Source of the DNA: Granulicatella seriolae
GTDB taxonomy: Bacteria; Bacillota; Bacilli; Lactobacillales; Aerococcaceae
DNA: 45,278 nt
Reading direction: 5' to 3'
Assembly: GCF_024543085.1 (NCBI RefSeq)
Contig: NZ_JANHNZ010000012.1
Location: forward strand, 1 to 45,278
Below, one piece after another: positions 45,165-45,278 of this stretch. Position 1 is the stretch's first letter; each line of letters starts with the position of its first letter. A model generated the notes under the pieces. It searched no databases, was not told the origin of the DNA, and saw only the letters and a program-made list of their open reading frames with translations. The translations under genes were made by a program, and so were the position numbers.

Positions 45165-45278
45165 ATAGAAGTTGTCAAAACGACAACGAAAGACATTGAC
45201 CTTTGAAAACTGAACAAAGAAGACAAACCAAATGTGTAGGGAACTTCATCAAAGAGATGAAGAAAACTAAACAATTTC
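45165..45278 (+). promoter_or_regulatory. Leader of a 16S rRNA operon
   Basis: TTGACCTTTGAAAACTGAAC (45199-45218) is the boxA-like leader element usual upstream of 16S rRNA in Lactobacillales, and AAGAGATGAAG follows. The 16S gene itself lies beyond the window edge. Confidence 0.75.

Overview
The window looks like chromosome of a low-GC Gram-positive bacterium of the order Lactobacillales. The evidence is AAGGAGG-type ribosome binding sites, a class A sortase, a fruR-fruK-fruA operon, ECF thiamine uptake (ThiT), a WalK/PhoR-style sensor kinase and a streptococcal-type permuted PstS. An Aerococcaceae/Carnobacteriaceae-like genus is a guess; the genus cannot be fixed from the sequence alone. 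The window starts in a 5S rRNA gene and ends in the promoter and leader of another rRNA operon, so it spans the interval between two rrn operons.

Layout. 1-310: 5S rRNA, tRNA-Asn, tRNA-Thr. 484-1670: three small membrane proteins on the minus strand. 2254-5193: a GNAT-like protein, a candidate small RNA, an RsmC-like methyltransferase, sortase A and a LacI-type sensor lacking its HTH. 6.7-8.3 kb: a Crp/Fnr regulator and uridine phosphorylase. 9.0-10.2 kb: a small ABC exporter. 10.8-14.5 kb: the fructose PTS operon with a triple operator. 15.4-17.0 kb: TPP-riboswitch-controlled thiT, a MarR regulator and a UPF0291 gene.

17.04-24.81 kb: a GC-rich integrative mobilizable element (TnpX-type large serine recombinase, TnpW-like protein, MobA/MobL relaxase, DUF3847 protein, zinc-ribbon membrane protein, small serine invertase, two HTH regulators). 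It sits inside the transcription terminator of the UPF0291 gene. 24.8-27.6 kb is a decayed zone: a second broken UPF0291 copy, transposase scraps, and an AbiE toxin-antitoxin locus whose toxin gene is truncated. 27.6-29.8 kb: a TrhP1/TrhP2 pair; together with the TrmR-like methyltransferase at 44.4 kb they could make 5-methoxyuridine in tRNA. 29.9-37.1 kb: a PhoP/PhoR-type two-component system, a Pho-box-like site, pstS, pstC, pstA, pstB and phoU. 38.8-40.7 kb: an ABC transporter with a YxeA-like protein. 41.1-45.1 kb: two tiny membrane proteins, a CBS protein, a CNNM/HlyC transporter and TrmR.

The most unusual feature is the intergenic DNA. Family F1 is a foldback, MITE-like element of about 180-255 bp with roughly a dozen copies. 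Its outer stems differ completely between copies yet are perfectly self-complementary, and two internal hairpins covary. One copy is inserted inside another. Family F2 forms two tandem arrays (4 and 7 units of about 145 bp) of nested hairpins 32 kb apart. Family F3 is a four-unit array of about 120-bp hairpins between pstS and pstC. Inside the mobile element, a 17-bp perfect inverted repeat brackets a promoter next to a serine invertase gene, a possible phase-variable switch. Two element genes, the relaxase and the invertase, appear to start at AUC codons.
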